NCBI GenBank assembly: GCA_015061695.1
Contig: SUWA01000024.1
Span: 1-34,040, forward strand
DNA from: Lentisphaerota bacterium
Lineage (GTDB): Bacteria > Verrucomicrobiota > Lentisphaeria > Victivallales > Victivallaceae
Reading direction: 5' to 3'
Length of the DNA: 34,040 nt
The notes beneath the pieces are model-generated. The model was not told the DNA's origin. It saw only the letters and a program-made list of their open reading frames with translations, and did no database searches. The translations under genes and the position numbers were made by a program. Shown here piece after piece: positions 31,761 through 34,040 of this stretch (its first letter is position 1; each line of letters opens with the position of its first letter).

Positions 31761-31953
31761 ATGAGAACCATCAGATCAAAGATTTTCAGAATCAGAAAAC
31801 ACATCAGCAAATTTCTGGCAGAGTCAGAGCCTGGATAGTAAAAGTCCCAATGCCTGGGAGCAGATAAAACGGCTCAACTGTCAACTAAAAAAATCTGCAA
31901 ATTATTTGCCAAATTTGTTTTTACAGCTATTTTACAGAAAAGTTATGGGATAA
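31761..31953 (+). pseudogene. Degenerate, frameshifted remnant, possibly transposase C-terminus
   Basis: One frame (31761-31838) encodes MRTIRSKIFRIRKHISKF then LAESEPG and a stop; the next frame continues with SPNAWEQIKRLNCQLKK and ends at 31953. The TIR-K-(8)-K-FxLAES pattern followed by a short W-x-x-I-x-x-L tail recalls the C-terminal end of IS1380-type DDE transposases, but this is from memory and weak. No N-terminal catalytic part is present. Random open frames in AT-rich DNA are the alternative. The rest of 31587-32068 holds the gene remnant, a terminator and the lgt promoter. Confidence 0.3.
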
Positions 31954-31996
31954 CTGTGAAAAAAATGCCTTTTTTATACTTTAAATTAAAAAACAG

Positions 31997-32025
31997 TTGA
32001 CATTTATTCACTTAAAGGTTATTTT
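31997..32025 (+). promoter_or_regulatory. Sigma-70 promoter of lgt-rluD
   Basis: A consensus TTGACA (31997-32002), 17 bases, TATTTT (32020-32025), 43 bases before the lgt start. The strongest -35 match in the window. Confidence 0.65.
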
Positions 32026-32068
32026 ATAGGTTGTATCAGAGAAAATTTTTAACCGCAGAGTTGTTTTT

Positions 32069-32890
32069 ATGGATCCTGTAATCATTGATTTTGGTAATTT
32101 TTCGCTCCGGTGGTATGGCGTTATGGCCGCACTGGGCTTTCTTACTGCATTGGCCTTGATGCAGATAAACCGCCGTTACGCCAAACTTAAAAGCGATCAG
32201 GTATCCAATATCTGTATCATTGCCATGATCGCCGGGATCATCGGCGCGCGTATCTTTTTTGTGTTGCTCAAGTGGAGTGAGTATTTCAAACATCACCCGC
32301 AGGATATTTTCCGGGTCGATAAGGGGGGGCTGGTCTTTTACGGCGGATTTATTCTGGCGGCGGTGATCCTATTTTTCTATATAAAGAAGATCTGCCGTGC
32401 GGATTCCATCCGCTGTCTGGATGTGGTGGCTCCGGCGCTGGCGGCAGCTCATGCTCTGGGCCGGATCGGATGCTTTTTCAACGGCTGCTGCTACGGTAGG
32501 CCGACCGAAATGCCGTGGGGAGTGGTGTACAAACTGGGCTCTGAACCGTTCAAGCAATACAAGGAGGCAGCTCCGCTGCATCCGGTGCAGTTGTACGAAA
32601 TGATATTGAATCTGCTGCTGGCTGCGCTGCTTTTTTATCTGGTGCGCAAATGCCGGCGCGGGGTGGCGATGAGTGCTTATATACTTGGTTACGGAATATT
32701 GCGTTTTGTGGTTGAATTTTTCCGCGGCGACCACCCGGAGGACGAGTTGGTTTGGGGAGTGCTTACTCCGGCCCAGACCATCGGGCTGGTGATGATTCCG
32801 CTCGGGATCGCATTACTGGTCTATTTTATCTGGTTTGCTCCGGTAAAGGCGGACGGAAAATTGTCTGAAAAGTCGGAAAAAGCAGCATGA
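32069..32890 (+). CDS. lgt: Prolipoprotein diacylglyceryl transferase
   Basis: 273 residues, seven hydrophobic segments. Lgt moves diacylglycerol from phosphatidylglycerol to the lipobox cysteine of prolipoproteins in the cytoplasmic membrane, the first step of lipoprotein maturation. The Lgt signature GRIGCFFNGCCYG (131-143) contains the conserved Arg and Asn; HPVQLYE, RFVVEFFRGD and the N-terminal RWYGVMAALGF are also as expected. The ribosome site is weak. The stop overlaps the rluD start (ATGA). lspA and lnt are not in the window. Confidence 0.96.
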   Translation: MDPVIIDFGNFSLRWYGVMAALGFLTALALMQINRRYAKLKSDQVSNICIIAMIAGIIGARIFFVLLKWSEYFKHHPQDIFRVDKGGLVFYGGFILAAVILFFYIKKICRADSIRCLDVVAPALAAAHALGRIGCFFNGCCYGRPTEMPWGVVYKLGSEPFKQYKEAAPLHPVQLYEMILNLLLAALLFYLVRKCRRGVAMSAYILGYGILRFVVEFFRGDHPEDELVWGVLTPAQTIGLVMIPLGIALLVYFIWFAPVKADGKLSEKSEKAA

Positions 32891-33843
32891 AGCGTAAATT
32901 TCAGCTGACTAATGAGGCTGCCGGAATGCGGCTCGACTTATATCTGGCCGGGGTGTTGCCGGATTGCTCCCGCTCTTATTTGCAGAAGTTGATCAAGTCC
33001 GGACGTGTAACACTGGATGGCAATAGTGTTACGGTCAACAAAAGCGCATTGCCCGCCAGCGGGGTACTGGTGCTGGATATACCCGAAATTGCTGCCGATG
33101 ATGCTCCCGCCCCGGAAGATTTTGAATTTGAATTGCTTTACGAAGATCAATATATGGCCGTTATCAACAAGCCGGCCGGAGTGGTGGTGCATCCGGCACC
33201 CGGCAATCCGGATGGTACCGTGGTAAATGCCATTTTAAGCCGCTATCCGGAGCTGCGTTCGGCCGAATTGCCCGATGGCAGCCGTCCGGGGATCGTTCAC
33301 CGGCTGGATAAGGATACCTCCGGTTGTCTGGCCGTGGCCCGTACTCCGGAAGCTCAAGCCAGACTTTGTGCGGCTTTTGCGGAGCGTGCAACCGGCAAAA
33401 CCTATCTGGCGCTGACGGCCGGAATTCCGGAGCCGATGCAGGGCCGGATCGAAAATCTGATCGGGCGCCACCCCGTGAACCGGCAGAAAATGGCTATTGT
33501 TCCGCGCAACGGAAAGGTGGCTGTCAGCGAGTACACTGTTAAACACTCCGGCTTGATCGGCAACCGCCCCGCAGCGTTGGTTCAGGTAAAAATTTTTACC
33601 GGTCGGACTCACCAGATCAGAGTGCATCTGTCTTCGCTGAAAACCCCGGTGCTGGGCGATGAACTTTACGGCGGAGCGCGCAGTTGCGCCGGAGTTCCGC
33701 GCCAGATGCTTCACGCATGGCGTTTGCAATTGCCGCACCCCGTAACCGGCGAGCTGATCAAAGTGGAAGCCCCGCTGCCGGATGATTTTTTGAGTTTGGC
33801 CCGGGAACTGGCTGCGTCCGGCAAATCAAAACCAACGGCTTAG
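32887..33843 (+). CDS. rluD: RluA/RluD-family 23S rRNA pseudouridine synthase
   Basis: 318 residues. An N-terminal S4 RNA-binding domain (AAGMRLDLYLAGVLPDCSRSYLQKLIKSGRV) precedes the catalytic domain with HRLDKDTSG (139-146), where D141 is the catalytic aspartate, KTYLAL, and GRTHQIRVHL. RluD modifies helix 69 of 23S rRNA; the precise target here is inferred from length and domain order, and RluC-like alternatives remain. It overlaps lgt by four bases, so translation is coupled. A long hairpin covers its stop codon. Confidence 0.92.
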   Translation: MKRKFQLTNEAAGMRLDLYLAGVLPDCSRSYLQKLIKSGRVTLDGNSVTVNKSALPASGVLVLDIPEIAADDAPAPEDFEFELLYEDQYMAVINKPAGVVVHPAPGNPDGTVVNAILSRYPELRSAELPDGSRPGIVHRLDKDTSGCLAVARTPEAQARLCAAFAERATGKTYLALTAGIPEPMQGRIENLIGRHPVNRQKMAIVPRNGKVAVSEYTVKHSGLIGNRPAALVQVKIFTGRTHQIRVHLSSLKTPVLGDELYGGARSCAGVPRQMLHAWRLQLPHPVTGELIKVEAPLPDDFLSLARELAASGKSKPTA

Positions 33844-33860
33844 CCGGTGGTTTTGATTTG
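33822..33860 (+). terminator. Long hairpin across the rluD stop codon
   Basis: An 18-bp stem with one mismatch (CAAATCAAAACCA... at 33822-33839 with 33843-33860) and a TTA loop places the TAG stop codon at the loop. There is no strong T run after it, so it may stabilise the 3' end rather than terminate on its own. Confidence 0.55.
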
Positions 33861-34040
33861 TAGTAATTAAGTTCAAATATGTAACATATCCGGTTATTCA
33901 GCGTTATATTTTTGCATTTTCTCATAAATTTGCTTTGAAGTGCAGCTGTTGGCATCATTATAAATGCGCTTCAAGACTTGTACGCCTTATTCAGCATTGT
34001 AGAGTTTGCGCATCCCAAGAGGGCATTGGCATTGCCCTCC
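33857..34040. repeat. Right copy of the 184-bp inverted repeat at the window ends
   Basis: This is the inverted partner of 2-185, aligned without gaps with 8 differences. Its outer tip has a hairpin with arms GAGGGCA and TGCCCTC. It starts at the foot of the rluD hairpin and runs to the window edge. Confidence 0.85.

Overview
The window looks like chromosomal DNA of a Gram-negative bacterium of the PVC superphylum, most likely a Lentisphaerota/Victivallales-type organism; this is an inference from gene content, not a database match. Signs are the coaE-rho pair (an adjacency I recall from Chlamydiae), an ECF sigma factor overlapping a Hanks-type Ser/Thr kinase, heptose-LPS genes (rfaE2, waaF), an exported DUF4886 SGNH protein, a creatininase-family enzyme and many lineage-specific membrane proteins. 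Base composition is near 50% GC. No phage, CRISPR or rRNA is visible; there is one tRNA (Gln, TTG).

Layout. 1-185 and 33857-34040 are two copies of one repeat in inverted orientation, so the window both begins and ends in a repeat; this looks like a contig that stops at a multicopy element. 249-4239 (minus): a small membrane protein with a CxCxCxC motif, then the operon coaE-rho-rfaE2, where Rho carries a ~270-residue Ala/Pro- and Asn-rich N-terminal extension. 4487-8354: a Nudix hydrolase, an acyl-CoA synthetase (minus) and an exported protein of unknown function. 8512-12678 (minus): two membrane proteins (zinc ribbon/Asp-rich repeat and DUF4878-like), then the ECF sigma-kinase pair. 12848-16073 (minus): a creatininase family-DUF4886-DegT aminotransferase operon. 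16279-19720 (minus): ffh, a TPR-like membrane protein, waaF. 19919-22524 (plus): hexose-6-phosphate mutarotase, a DnaQ-like exonuclease and a split YeeE/YedE-like transporter lacking the expected cysteines. 22531-27592 (minus): a ROK regulator, an NSS-family transporter, an unknown anchored protein, tRNA-Gln, a highly structured intergenic element and a second ECF sigma factor. 27952-33843 (plus): an AAC(3)-TIM-barrel fusion coupled to recD2, an intergenic graveyard of gene remnants, then lgt-rluD.

Regulation visible in sequence. Many genes share the same style of sigma-70 promoter (TTGnnn, 17-bp spacer, TATATT or TATTTT), three of them with exactly TTGCAA and TATATT. Candidate operators sit at the ROK promoter (8-bp inverted repeat), the NSS transporter promoter (LacI-type TGAAAGCGCTTTAA), the creatininase promoter (inverted repeat inside the spacer) and the coaE promoter (12-bp palindrome).

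Most novel-looking items: the dense hairpin element at 26728-26977 including a perfect 33-bp palindrome resembling two abutted IS ends; the AAC(3)-isomerase fusion; the low-complexity Rho extension; the cysteine-less split YeeE-like pair; and the inverted terminal repeat.
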